Source: JAOTZA01 sp965224065
Lineage (GTDB): Bacteria; Acidobacteriota; Thermoanaerobaculia; Multivoradales; JAHEKO01
Assembly (NCBI GenBank): GCA_965224065.1
Contig: CBDCYF010000005.1
Coordinates: 2,232,001 to 2,296,000 of the forward strand
DNA length: 64,000 nt
Reading direction: 5' to 3'
The translations under genes were made by a program, and so were the position numbers. The notes beneath the pieces are model-generated. The model saw only the letters and a list, made by a program, of their open reading frames with translations, was not told the DNA's origin and searched no databases. Of the stretch, positions 32,159-40,605 are shown piece after piece (the first letter of the stretch is position 1; the number at the start of each line of letters is the position of its first letter).

Positions 32159-32908
32159 ATGAGCAACAAGCTTGGACGACGGACGCGCGCGTCCGGCCGG
32201 CAGGGGCGCCGGCCGCTTCAACGAGGCGCGGTTTTTGTGCTCGCTGTGCTTCTCTGTGCCTCGGTCGGCTGCACGAGGGCCGGAGACTCGCCGCTTGCCG
32301 ACGGGGCGACGGGCGACCGGCTTTTGTTCGAGCTCCCACGCCCGGCCGAGGCGGGGGAGGTCGAAAACGCCGAGGCCCATGTCGCGCTGGCGGTCCACGC
32401 GGCGCCACCGGAGCTGCGAGAGGAGGCAACCGTGCTCGGCTATACGGCCGAAGGCGAGCTCTTGACGCTGCGACGAGGCGCCAACCAAATGATCTGTCTG
32501 GCCGACAAGCCCGGCGACGAGCGTTTCCAAGTCGCCTGTTACCACGACTCTCTCGAGCCCTATATGGCTCGTGGCCGAGAGTTGCGTGCTGCCGGGATGA
32601 GCGGCCCCGATTCGATCAACCAGCGGCACGAGGATGTCGAGACCGGAAAGCTCGAGATGCCTTCGGAGCCCGCGACGGTCTACAGTCTCGGCGGCCCGCT
32701 TGCGGTGGCCGATTTTGCGACGGGAGAAGTCGCCGGCGCGCGTTTTGTCTATGCGGTCTACACGCCGTATGCGACCGAGGAGTCGACCGGGCTTTCCACC
32801 ACCCCGGCCGAGCCGGGCGCACCGTGGATCATGCGGCCCGGTACGGCGACCTCGCACATTATGGTGACCCCGCCTCCGCCGGCCGCGCCTGAGCCGGCAG
32901 ATGAGTAG
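32159..32908 (+). CDS. Hypothetical lipoprotein with repeat-derived N-terminus
   Basis: A 249-residue protein. A hydrophobic stretch ending LLCASVGC gives a lipobox with Cys near residue 38, unusually far from ATG 32159. The preceding residues (SGRQGRRPLQRG) are encoded by a copy of the GC-rich repeat ending GCCGCTTCAA (32194-32221), so the original start may have been lost or the repeat captured as coding. The mature part has EVENAEAHVALAVHAAPPEL and later GGPLAVADFATGEVAGARFV. I do not recognise the family. It ends with a proline-rich tail and is followed by the 71-base repeats. Confidence 0.6.
   Translation: MSNKLGRRTRASGRQGRRPLQRGAVFVLAVLLCASVGCTRAGDSPLADGATGDRLLFELPRPAEAGEVENAEAHVALAVHAAPPELREEATVLGYTAEGELLTLRRGANQMICLADKPGDERFQVACYHDSLEPYMARGRELRAAGMSGPDSINQRHEDVETGKLEMPSEPATVYSLGGPLAVADFATGEVAGARFVYAVYTPYATEESTGLSTTPAEPGAPWIMRPGTATSHIMVTPPPPAAPEPADE
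32194..32221. repeat. Copy of the GCCGCTTCAA-ended repeat inside a coding region
   Basis: GGCCGGC-AGGG-GCGCCGGCC is an inverted repeat followed by GCTTCAA, the same end seen at 2383-2392 and 43354-43361. It lies in frame within the N-terminus of the lipoprotein gene. Confidence 0.6.
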
Positions 32909-32917
32909 CACGCACCG

Positions 32918-33090
32918 GAGCGGGCGGGGGCAAGCCCCGCCCCTACAAAGAACCGAAACGTGCAGCGAGAAACGAGAATGGCGCACACCGAGCGGGCGGG
33001 GGCAAGCCCCGCCCCTACAAAGAACCGAAACGTGCAGCGAGAACGAGAATGGCGCGCACCGAGCGGGCGGGGGCAAGCCCCGCCCCTACA
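32918..33090. repeat. Three copies of a 71-base unit carrying the GC palindrome
   Basis: The GC stem CGGGCGGGGGC-AA-GCCCCGCCCC recurs at about 32920, 32991 and 33062. Copies one and two are followed by an identical spacer (AAAGAACCGAAACGTGCAGC and the next twenty bases); copy three ends after the palindrome. The same palindrome appears in the 118-base units at 1983-2394. It lies between a lipoprotein gene and the cyclophilin gene. No spacer diversity, so this is not a CRISPR. Confidence 0.9.
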
Positions 33091-33202
33091 AGGTCCGAGC
33101 GCGCAGCCGGGAATGCCCTGTGCCGCTTGGCGCCGCTTGATGATAGGTTCCCCCGGTTTGAGCCGCCGGTGAGACGGCGGACCAACTCCAAGGAGGCTCC
33201 TT

Positions 33203-33694
33203 TTGCACGCAACCATTCAGACCGACAAGGGCTCGATCGAGCTCGAGCTCCACAGTGACAAGACACCGTTGACCGTGGCGAACTTCGTCAATCTGGCCCA
33301 GCGGGGCTACTACGACGGCATCGCCTTTCACCGGGTGATCGCCAACTTCATGATCCAGGGCGGCGACCCGACCGGAACCGGGAGCGGCGGCCCCGGGTAT
33401 CGCTTTGAGGACGAGTTCGATCCGTCCCTCAAGCACGACGGCCCCGGTGTGCTGTCGATGGCCAACGCCGGACCGGGGACCAACGGCAGCCAGTTTTTCA
33501 TCACCCACGTGGCCACGCCGCACCTCGACGGCAACCACTCGGTCTTCGGTCGTGTGGTCTCCGGTCAGGACGTGGTCGACTCGATCGCTCAGGGCGACAA
33601 GATCCAAGGCGTCTCCATCGACGGCGACACCGCAGCCCTGCTCGAGAGCCAGGGAGACCGGGTCGCCGAGTGGAATCGCGCCCTCGAGGGCTGA
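33203..33694 (+). CDS. Peptidyl-prolyl cis-trans isomerase (cyclophilin type)
   Basis: A 163-residue single-domain cyclophilin without signal peptide, so cytoplasmic. The start is TTG 33203, set by a perfect AGGAGG six bases upstream; no ATG lies near. Active-site residues are present: the arginine in AFHRVI, FMIQGGDPTGTGSGGPGYRF, the Ala-Asn of MANAGPGTNGSQFFI, and the His of HLDGNHSVFG. The tryptophan used for cyclosporin binding is replaced (LDGNHS), as in bacterial members. It speeds proline isomerisation in protein folding. Confidence 0.95.
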   Translation: MHATIQTDKGSIELELHSDKTPLTVANFVNLAQRGYYDGIAFHRVIANFMIQGGDPTGTGSGGPGYRFEDEFDPSLKHDGPGVLSMANAGPGTNGSQFFITHVATPHLDGNHSVFGRVVSGQDVVDSIAQGDKIQGVSIDGDTAALLESQGDRVAEWNRALEG

Positions 33695-33835
33695 TACGGG
33701 CCGTTTCGAGCGGCCACCCCTGTGACCCACTCGACAGCATTACGGCTCAAGCCCAAGTAAACTCGAGACATCCGAGGGCGTCGACGACCCCCTCGATCAC
33801 TTCGACACCAGAGCTGCAGGGGGGAGCGGATAAGC

Positions 33836-34285
33836 ATGAACGAGAATAGGCGTCTCTATCCTCATGCTGCGGTCAACGCGGCCGCGCGGGTCAGGACCGG
33901 CAGCTCGGAGCTTCGCTGCCGGGTGGTCGATCTGAGCGCACACGGCATGGCGCTCGAGACCGGCCGCGAGGAAAAACTCGGGCACTTTGTCCGCATCACC
34001 GCCGACTTCGAAGGCGATTTGTCCCGAGTCGACGTCGACGCCATCGTGCAAAATCGCCAAAACACCGACGACAAATGCCGTTGGGGGGTCGAGTTCCACC
34101 AGCCCAGACCCGGCGATGTGTCGCGGATCGCCGACTATGTTCGCCAGCGGACCGAGATGGAGTCACCGGCGGAGGAGCCCGAGGTCCTAGAGCCGGAGGC
34201 TACGCCGGCATCGAGCGAGCGCGCTCACTCGGACGACCCGGAAGTTCAGCGGTTGTTCGAGGAAGCCCTGCGCAATCTCGGCTAG
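33836..34285 (+). CDS. PilZ-domain protein
   Basis: A 149-residue protein from ATG 33836, preceded by GGGGGGAG. Residues 1-105 match a PilZ domain: an arginine pair near the start (ENRRLYPHAAVN), then VVDLSAHGMALET for the D/NxSxxG motif and WGVEFHQP at the last strand. PilZ proteins bind cyclic di-GMP; the arginine motif is close to RxxxR, so binding is plausible. The acidic C-terminal 45 residues look unstructured. It may respond to the diguanylate cyclase at 53241 or others. It is convergent with the gene at 34379. Confidence 0.75.
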   Translation: MNENRRLYPHAAVNAAARVRTGSSELRCRVVDLSAHGMALETGREEKLGHFVRITADFEGDLSRVDVDAIVQNRQNTDDKCRWGVEFHQPRPGDVSRIADYVRQRTEMESPAEEPEVLEPEATPASSERAHSDDPEVQRLFEEALRNLG

Positions 34286-34291
34286 AAGCGG

Positions 34292-34370
34292 GGTGACAGG
34301 ATACTTAATTCGGCGTGCTGGACGTTTTGCCGAGCGCCGCTACGCACACCGAATTAAGTATCCTGTCACC
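34292..34370. repeat. 22-bp perfect inverted repeat between convergent genes
   Basis: The left arm 34292-34313 starts GGTGACAGGATACTTAATTC and is mirrored exactly at 34349-34370 around a 35-base centre. It sits between the ends of the PilZ gene and the minus-strand gene at 34379, so it could terminate both. The AT-richer arms and mirrored layout also look like a REP/BIME-type element moved by a RAYT transposase. Confidence 0.85.
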
Positions 34371-34378
34371 GTTATCCG

Positions 34379-34906
34379 CTATCGCTCTTTGACGGTGCGC
34401 CACACCAGATAGCCGCCCGCGGCCAGGAACAGGATCGCCCAGATCACCTGGACCGACGGCAGGATGGCTTTGAGCACGTCGAAACGGGCCGCAAACCCCA
34501 TCAATCCGATCCCGACCAGCACGGCCGCCGCGATCGGCAGGTTCGAGTTCTTCCGCCCACCCGCGAGCCAGGTGGTGCCGACCGCCAGCCCGATGATGGT
34601 CGGGAAGCTCGGCAGCCAGTCCAGGATCTTGCGCATGTTGGTGTAGTCGAGGGTCAGCGCAAAGCCGAGCACTCCAAAGCCGGTCCACGCCAGCGCCCAC
34701 CCGGCAGCCCGGGGGTGGCGGCTCAGCAGAAGATAGTCGGCGAGCGACGCGGCGCCGGCGAGCAGAAACAGCACCGGCCACAGCCTCTTGAACGGCGGCA
34801 CCCCGACGCCCTGGGCGTTGAGCAGCAGCCACAGACCGCCAAAAAGGGCGGCCACACCGATGATCAAGGCTAGCTTTGGGGCCTGTCGGGGCTCGGGCTC
34901 GTTCAT
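34379..34906 (-). CDS. Small membrane protein, LiaF/DUF5668-like
   Basis: A 175-residue protein with five hydrophobic segments and short loops. It has LALIIGVAALFGGLWLLLN near the start, PFKRLWPVLFLLAGAASL and VWRTVKER at the end; the repeated W/LWPVLFLLAG pattern is that of the LiaI/LiaF N-terminal transmembrane domain (DUF5668). In other bacteria such proteins regulate envelope stress systems. It is the last gene of the minus-strand run from the efflux system and follows a DUF4097-like exported protein, another frequent companion. Confidence 0.7.
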   Translation of the reverse strand: MNEPEPRQAPKLALIIGVAALFGGLWLLLNAQGVGVPPFKRLWPVLFLLAGAASLADYLLLSRHPRAAGWALAWTGFGVLGFALTLDYTNMRKILDWLPSFPTIIGLAVGTTWLAGGRKNSNLPIAAAVLVGIGLMGFAARFDVLKAILPSVQVIWAILFLAAGGYLVWRTVKER

Positions 34907-34963
34907 GCGGTTCTCCTGTGCTCGATGACCGCCGGATCCTACCTTACGGCTTCGAGGTCCACT

Positions 34964-35698
34964 TCAGTAGAGCGAGACGGTGGCCGCCCCCTTGTCGATC
35001 TGCACCGACAAGTCATTGGACCCCGTTCCATCGGCCCAGTCGATCGTCTTGGCCCGCAACGCGCGGCCGGTCAGGGGCTTCAAGACCCCGGAGCCGCGGC
35101 CGATGTCGATGTGAACGCTCCGGACCGAATCGGCCGGCGCCGACAAACTGACCGTTCCTTTGAGGAGCCGGACGCTCAGCGGGCTGGTGACGCCGGCCGC
35201 CGAGAGCGCTCCCTCCCCGAGCAGCACCTCGACCGATTCGTAGCTGGGACACCGCAGGACAAGCCGAGCGGAAAGCGTCCAGCCGTAGGTTTTCAGGAAG
35301 CGAGACCGGCCTTCGACCCTCTTTTTTGTGGGTGTCTCAAAGGACCACCCCCGGCTCCAAACAAACCAGGTCCGGGTTTTCTTGCCGTAACGATCGGGCT
35401 GGGTAAGCCCGACCGCCTGGGTCTCCCCTTCCCGTTTGGAAGCAATCCGAATCGCCCGGGCGTTTTTCTCGCAGGGCTCGAGCTTGCCGATGCAGTCGAG
35501 CACCAGCTCCGCCAGCAGCTCGCTCCCCGCGCTCGGCGTGAGCTCAACCTCGCCGGCCGGAATCTCGATCCTGAGGGCTTTCGCTTCTCCGCGCGGGATC
35601 GGTTTGAACTGCCGCTCCACCTCCCGGCCCCAGGCCGAGGTGGCTGAGAGGGCCACCAAGAGCCCGAGGGTGAGTCGCCGGCCGAGTCGAGCGTTCAT
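34964..35698 (-). CDS. Exported protein, possibly DUF4097-like
   Basis: A 244-residue protein from ATG 35698 with a signal peptide ending SAWG near residue 24. The mature part starts ALRIEIPAGEVELTPSAGSE, and the C-terminal half is a series of short strands (VEVLLGEGALSAAG, SVRLLKGTVSLSAPADSVRS, VHIDIGRGSGVLKPL), the pattern of a right-handed beta solenoid of the DUF4097/adhesin-like type. Function is unknown. Its neighbours are the ion channel upstream (12-base gap) and the LiaF-like protein downstream. Confidence 0.65.
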   Translation of the reverse strand: MNARLGRRLTLGLLVALSATSAWGREVERQFKPIPRGEAKALRIEIPAGEVELTPSAGSELLAELVLDCIGKLEPCEKNARAIRIASKREGETQAVGLTQPDRYGKKTRTWFVWSRGWSFETPTKKRVEGRSRFLKTYGWTLSARLVLRCPSYESVEVLLGEGALSAAGVTSPLSVRLLKGTVSLSAPADSVRSVHIDIGRGSGVLKPLTGRALRAKTIDWADGTGSNDLSVQIDKGAATVSLY

Positions 35699-35713
35699 CA
35701 CGGTGGCTCCACT

Positions 35714-36388
35714 TCACTCCTGGCGTGCGCCGTCCGCAAGATGCAGCCCAACGAGGCGGGCGATAAGGATGGCAAGGAACAACTGCCCGGTGACCGCCTC
35801 CATCCACGCAAACGCCTGGCTCCAGTGACTGGTTGGCGAGATCTCACCGTAGCCAAGAGTGGTGAGAGTGACAAAGCTGTAGTAGATGAAAGCGTATTCC
35901 CCGCCCGAGGTCCCCGGTTCCAGCACGAGACCGGGTGGTAGACGGAACGCCCCGGGGTCGAGCATCGACACCAGGGCGTACAACAGCGCCCACAACAATC
36001 CCAGCAACAGATAGACCGAGACCGCTCCGGCGATCTTGTCGGCGGTCACCCGGCCAGCCCGAACGACCGAGCAAAAGACGACGACGGTCGTGTACGCCAG
36101 AAACACAAACGCGATCACCAACGCCACCAGCGGCGTCCGCCCCTCGGGCCGCGCGTAGACGACCAACTGGCCCACCGCGGCGGGTACCCCGAGCAGGATT
36201 GCAGTCCAAAGGTGTTTCCGGCTCCTGCCCACCGAATAGGCGGCGAGCGCGAGGACCAGAACAAAGCCAAAACGAAAGTACTGCATCCCACCCAGCTCGA
36301 TCATCAGCGGGTAGAGGAGAAACAGCGCAACGAGAGCGATCAGGAGAGGGAAGAGACTTCCCGGGGGTGCGCGATGGAGTACCTTCAA
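35714..36388 (-). CDS. Two-pore-helix ion channel protein (potassium-channel-like)
   Basis: A 224-residue membrane protein. The last 75 residues form a helix-pore-helix unit with filter TLTTLGYGEISP, matching the TxGYG motif of potassium channels (Ion_trans_2). Ahead are four further hydrophobic segments, so it may be a 6-TM type without the charged S4 helix. The start is TTG 36388, overlapping the TGA of the RND gene (TTGA). No cytoplasmic RCK domain is present. Its coupling to an efflux pump gene is unusual. Confidence 0.8.
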   Translation of the reverse strand: MKVLHRAPPGSLFPLLIALVALFLLYPLMIELGGMQYFRFGFVLVLALAAYSVGRSRKHLWTAILLGVPAAVGQLVVYARPEGRTPLVALVIAFVFLAYTTVVVFCSVVRAGRVTADKIAGAVSVYLLLGLLWALLYALVSMLDPGAFRLPPGLVLEPGTSGGEYAFIYYSFVTLTTLGYGEISPTSHWSQAFAWMEAVTGQLFLAILIARLVGLHLADGARQE

Positions 36389-39300
36389 TAACTGAAGTCC
36401 TTGAAGCTGACCCGGAAGAAGAGCGCGTAGAGAATCGGGACCACTCCAAGAGTGAGCGCGGTCGCAAAGACCAGTCCGAACATGATCGCCACCGCCATCG
36501 GCTGGTACATGATTCCCCCGCCGAGATACAGCGGGATCAACCCGCCGAGGGTGGTGAAGGTGGTCAAGATGATGGGTCGCAGCCGGCGTTGCGCGGACTC
36601 GATCACCGCGCGCTGTGGAGAAAGCCCGTTTTCTTCGATCTCGAGGTTGATCCGGTCCAGCAAGACAATGGCGTTGTTGATGACGATCCCGGCGAGCGAC
36701 ACCACTCCCAGCAGAGTCATAAACCCGAAATACGACCGCATGATCAGCAGACCGACGATGACGCCGATCAGACCCAGCGGGATGGTGATCAGGATGATCA
36801 ACGGCCGGCGGATCGAATTGAACTGGCCGACCAATAGCAGGATGATGATCAGACCCGCGATCGGAAGCTGCGCGGCAATCGACGCGTTGGCCTCTTGTGA
36901 CGCTTCGTCCTCACCGCCGATCTCATACGAGTAACCGAGCGGCCAGCCGGCCGCGTCCTCTTCGAGCAGCGGCACCAGATTCTGGTTGACCCCGATGGCC
37001 GTAAAGCCCGGATCGAGGTCGGCGGCTATCGTCACGGTCTTTAGCCGATCCCGGCGCCGGATGTTCGCGGGCTGCCAGGCGACCTCCAGGTCGGCCACCT
37101 GCTTGAGCGGCACCGACAGACCGGTTGCCTGGGAGAAGACGTTCAGACTGTCGAGCTTCTCGAGGTTGAGCCGGTCCGCGCCAACCGAGCGCAAAGTCAC
37201 CGGGATGACCTTGTCGTCCTCACGATACTCGGTGGTGGTGATGCCGGAGAGCAGCGTCTGGAGCGAGATGGCGACGTCCTCGTGGGTGACGCCGGCGCGC
37301 TGGGCGCGGGCCTCGTTGATCTTGACCAGGAGCTTCTTGGATCGGGCGCCCCAATTGTCCGCGATGTTTCTCGGTCCGGCAACCTCGCCCAGGCGGCGCT
37401 TGACCTGGTCGACCAGGGCGAAAATGGTGTCGTTGTCGCGGCCCGCGATTCGCACCTCGATCGGATCCCCGGCCGGTGGACCCAGGGGCAGGGGCTCGAT
37501 CTTGGCCTTGAGACCCGGGAAGGGCCGGCAGAACCGACGCAGCTCGTCGACCGCGGTGTCGATGAACTCACGCGACGTCGCGTTGACCACCAGGATGGCG
37601 TATTCGGGGCTCGCCTGTTCGGGACCGTAGGAGAGCATGAACCTCGGCGCCCCCTCGCCGATAAAGGTCGCCCAGTTGGTCACTCCTTCTTCCCCGGCTT
37701 CGGCCTGGTCGGGACTCACGCGCAGGTTTTCCCGGATGAATTCCTCGACCGCCAAAGCGACCTCCTCGGTCCTCGCCAGGGGAGTACCCGTCGGCATGTT
37801 GAGCTCGGCGGTCAAGGTCGCTCGCTCGTTGGGCGGGAAGAAGATCGCCGGCACCAGCCCAAAGAGCTGCATGGCACCGAGAAAAACGAGCGCGACCACG
37901 CCCACCGAGAGCCAGGGGCGGCGCAGGCCGGCCAGCAGCCAGGACCGGTAACGGCGGTAAAACGGCGTGTCGAGCGCTCCTTCTGCCCGCGGCTTGACCT
38001 TCAGAAAAAGAACGCAGAACAGCGGGATCATCGTCAGCGCCAGCACCCACGAGCACAAGAGCGTGATGGTGACGACCTGGAAGAGCGCCGCGGTGTACTC
38101 GCCGACGGCCGACTCAGCCAGATAGATGGGCAGAAAGGCCGCCGCCGTGGTGAGCGACGACACCAGAAGCGGTGTCCGCAGCTCGTTGGCGGAGGCGATC
38201 GCCGCTTCCTTGGCCGGAGTGCCCTCGGCCATCTGCACCATGATCGACTCGGACATGACGATGGCGTTGTCGACCAGCAGACCGAGCGCGATGATCAGCG
38301 CCGCCAGAGACATCGAGTTGATCCCGACGTCGAAGAACGCCATAAAGATGAACGCCATGACGATCGCCATCGGAATCAGGCTGGCCACCACCAGGCCCGT
38401 GCGCAGACCCAGGCTGACCAGCATGACCACCATCACGATGACCACCGCCTGGATGAGGTTGCCGACAAAATCGTCGACCTTCTTCTCCACCTCGCCGGCC
38501 TGGAACTGGGTGAATTCGAAGTCCACCCCGTGGGGGTAGCTCTTCTCGACCCGGTCGATCGTGGTCGCGACCTGCTCGCCGAGTAGCAGGATGTTGCCGC
38601 CCTCGCGCATCGAGACGGCCAGCGCCAAGCCGGGCTCGCCGCTGGCCCGCATCTTGTTCTCGGGCGGATCCACATAGCCGCGCGTGATCTGCGCCACGTC
38701 CTCGAGATAGATCAGCTCGTCGTTGCCGGGGAGGCTGATGATGGTCCGCTTGAGGTCTTCGACCGACTCGAAGTTGCCGGAGGGCTCGAGCACGATCTCC
38801 TCGTCGAGCGTCCGCACCTGCCCTCCGGGGTTGATGATGTTGCGGCTTTCGAGGATGTTCTTGAGCTGACCGGGTGAGAGCCCGAGCTCGGCCAGCCGGG
38901 CGTTGTTGTACTCGACAAACACACGCTCTTCCTGGGCGCCGTGGATCTCGACCTTGGCCACCTCGTCGATCAGCAGGAGCTCGTCGCGCACCTCGTCGGC
39001 AATGTCTTTGAGCTCGGCGGCCGTGTAGCCGTCCCCGGTCAGGTTGACCACGGTGCCAAAGACATCTCCGAACTCGTCGTTGACATTGGGCCCGATGACC
39101 CCGTCGGGGAGATCGGCGGCGGCCCGGTTCACCTTGCGGCGCAGGTCGTCCCAGATCGGCCGCATCGCCCTGTAGCGCTCCTGGATGTCGACGACGATGA
39201 TCGACACGCCGTTTTTTGATTGACTGTTGATGACGTCGACCTGCGGGATCTCTTGGATCGCCTTCTCCAGCTTGTCGGTGACCAGTTGCTCGACCCTTTC

Positions 39301-39468
39301 GGGGCTGGCGCCGGGAAAATAGGTGATCACCATCGCGGTGCGGATGGTGAACCCCGGATCCTCGGACTGGGGCATTCCGGAATAGGCCTGTATCCCCGCA
39401 ACCAGGATCACTGCGAGAACGGCGAACGTGACCCGGTTGTTCGCGATCGCCGCTCGCGTCAAGCTCAC
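36385..39468 (-). CDS. RND-family efflux transporter permease
   Basis: A 1027-residue inner-membrane pump, typical for the AcrB/HAE1 superfamily, with twelve helices and two large periplasmic loops. It starts MSLTRAAIANNRVTFAVLAV, has PQSEDPGF and FPGASPERVEQLVTDKLE in the first porter domain. Helix 4 carries GLLVDNAIVMSES: only one of the two proton-relay aspartates of AcrB is kept, the other being Asn. Helix 10 reads GIVINNAIVLLD, where AcrB has Lys. This matches a related subgroup that does not use the full AcrB relay. It overlaps the adaptor gene by four bases. The substrate is unknown. Confidence 0.92.
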   Translation of the reverse strand: MSLTRAAIANNRVTFAVLAVILVAGIQAYSGMPQSEDPGFTIRTAMVITYFPGASPERVEQLVTDKLEKAIQEIPQVDVINSQSKNGVSIIVVDIQERYRAMRPIWDDLRRKVNRAAADLPDGVIGPNVNDEFGDVFGTVVNLTGDGYTAAELKDIADEVRDELLLIDEVAKVEIHGAQEERVFVEYNNARLAELGLSPGQLKNILESRNIINPGGQVRTLDEEIVLEPSGNFESVEDLKRTIISLPGNDELIYLEDVAQITRGYVDPPENKMRASGEPGLALAVSMREGGNILLLGEQVATTIDRVEKSYPHGVDFEFTQFQAGEVEKKVDDFVGNLIQAVVIVMVVMLVSLGLRTGLVVASLIPMAIVMAFIFMAFFDVGINSMSLAALIIALGLLVDNAIVMSESIMVQMAEGTPAKEAAIASANELRTPLLVSSLTTAAAFLPIYLAESAVGEYTAALFQVVTITLLCSWVLALTMIPLFCVLFLKVKPRAEGALDTPFYRRYRSWLLAGLRRPWLSVGVVALVFLGAMQLFGLVPAIFFPPNERATLTAELNMPTGTPLARTEEVALAVEEFIRENLRVSPDQAEAGEEGVTNWATFIGEGAPRFMLSYGPEQASPEYAILVVNATSREFIDTAVDELRRFCRPFPGLKAKIEPLPLGPPAGDPIEVRIAGRDNDTIFALVDQVKRRLGEVAGPRNIADNWGARSKKLLVKINEARAQRAGVTHEDVAISLQTLLSGITTTEYREDDKVIPVTLRSVGADRLNLEKLDSLNVFSQATGLSVPLKQVADLEVAWQPANIRRRDRLKTVTIAADLDPGFTAIGVNQNLVPLLEEDAAGWPLGYSYEIGGEDEASQEANASIAAQLPIAGLIIILLLVGQFNSIRRPLIILITIPLGLIGVIVGLLIMRSYFGFMTLLGVVSLAGIVINNAIVLLDRINLEIEENGLSPQRAVIESAQRRLRPIILTTFTTLGGLIPLYLGGGIMYQPMAVAIMFGLVFATALTLGVVPILYALFFRVSFKDFSY

Positions 39469-40601
39469 GATTCGGTTCCCGGCTGGATCAGCAGCTTGAC
39501 TCGCTCCCCGTCGGTGAGCCGCCGAACACCGGCGGTGATGACGCGCTCTCCTTCGGTCAGGCCGCCGAGAATCTCCAGGCCGTCGGCGGTCAGCTCGCCG
39601 ACCGTCACCGGTTTGCGACGCACCAGGCCCTCCTCACCGGCGGACTCTTCGAGCACAAAGACAAACCGCCCGTCGCGATCCTCCCCGACGGCCACCGCCG
39701 GCACCACCATCCGGCCGGCCGAGTCGCCGGACAGAAACCGAAAGGCGACTTCGGCGGCCATCCCCGACCGGATGTCGGGATCCGACCCGGCGAGCCGCAC
39801 GGTCACGGGGAAAGTGGTGGCGGTTCCGACCGCCGCCACGCCGGCCTCGGTCACCTCGGCCTCGAATGTCCGGCCGGGCAGCGCGTCGAAGAACACGTCG
39901 ACCGTCTGGCCGAGCCGGACGGCCGAGATCACCGCCTCGGGGAGAGCGACTTCGACTTCGATCTCCGAACCAGCGGTCAAGAGAAAGACCTTTTGGCCGG
40001 CGTTTACGTTTTCGTTGACCTCGACGTCGACCGAGGCGACCGTGCCGTCGACGGGCGCACGTAGGGTGCAGTACGAAAGCTGCCGGCGGGCCTGCTCGAG
40101 GCGCTTCTGAGCGGCTTCGACCTGCGCCTGGCTCGACTCGCTGCTCGCCCGCGCCCCGTCCAGCTCCCGCCGCGAGGCGTTGTTGTTTTCATACAGTCCG
40201 CGCACCCGGTCGTAGTCGGCCTCGGCATTGCGGGCCGCGGCCTCCGCCTGCGCCAGACCGGCCACCGCCTCCTGCACCCGGAGCTCGTAGTCGGTGCGAT
40301 CCATCTGCGCCAGAAGCTGACCGCGTCCGACGCTCTCGCCGACGACCACCGGCACGCGCTCGACGGTCCCGGCGACGCGAAAGCTGAGCTGCGATTCGAC
40401 GCCGGCGCGGGCGACGCCGGCAAACGTCCGCGCGCGCGCCTCCGCGCTCGAGCTCACCATCTGATAGCGCACCGGCCGCAACACGGTCTCGACCACCGGC
40501 TCTTCGCCACAGCCGAGAATCGACAGCGCCACGGCAAAACCAAGCACCAGCGTTGCGGCGCGAGTCGCCGAGGGTCCACGATGTCCTCCGTCGATCGTCA
40601 T
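39465..40601 (-). CDS. RND efflux periplasmic adaptor lipoprotein
   Basis: A 378-residue membrane-fusion protein from ATG 40601 with GGGAG upstream. The lipobox LSILGC places the lipid on Cys near residue 31. Domains in order: half of the beta barrel and lipoyl motif (QLSFRVAGTVERVPV, VGRGQLLAQMD), a coiled-coil hairpin (about 95-165), the second lipoyl half (RAPVDGTVASVDVEVNENV), and the membrane-proximal part. It bridges the RND pump and the TolC-like protein. It starts four bases before the end of the TolC-fusion gene. Confidence 0.9.
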   Translation of the reverse strand: MTIDGGHRGPSATRAATLVLGFAVALSILGCGEEPVVETVLRPVRYQMVSSSAEARARTFAGVARAGVESQLSFRVAGTVERVPVVVGESVGRGQLLAQMDRTDYELRVQEAVAGLAQAEAAARNAEADYDRVRGLYENNNASRRELDGARASSESSQAQVEAAQKRLEQARRQLSYCTLRAPVDGTVASVDVEVNENVNAGQKVFLLTAGSEIEVEVALPEAVISAVRLGQTVDVFFDALPGRTFEAEVTEAGVAAVGTATTFPVTVRLAGSDPDIRSGMAAEVAFRFLSGDSAGRMVVPAVAVGEDRDGRFVFVLEESAGEEGLVRRKPVTVGELTADGLEILGGLTEGERVITAGVRRLTDGERVKLLIQPGTES

Positions 40602-40605
40602 CAAG

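Noticed and set aside
32918..33090. CRISPR array
   Set aside because: The spacers are identical or absent and there are no cas genes; the units are simple tandem repeats. The same reasoning excludes 1983-2394.
37282..38586. 434-codon plus-strand open frame
   Set aside because: Antisense to the RND pump, which has a full family-length match; the shadow has repetitive His/Asp/Arg composition.
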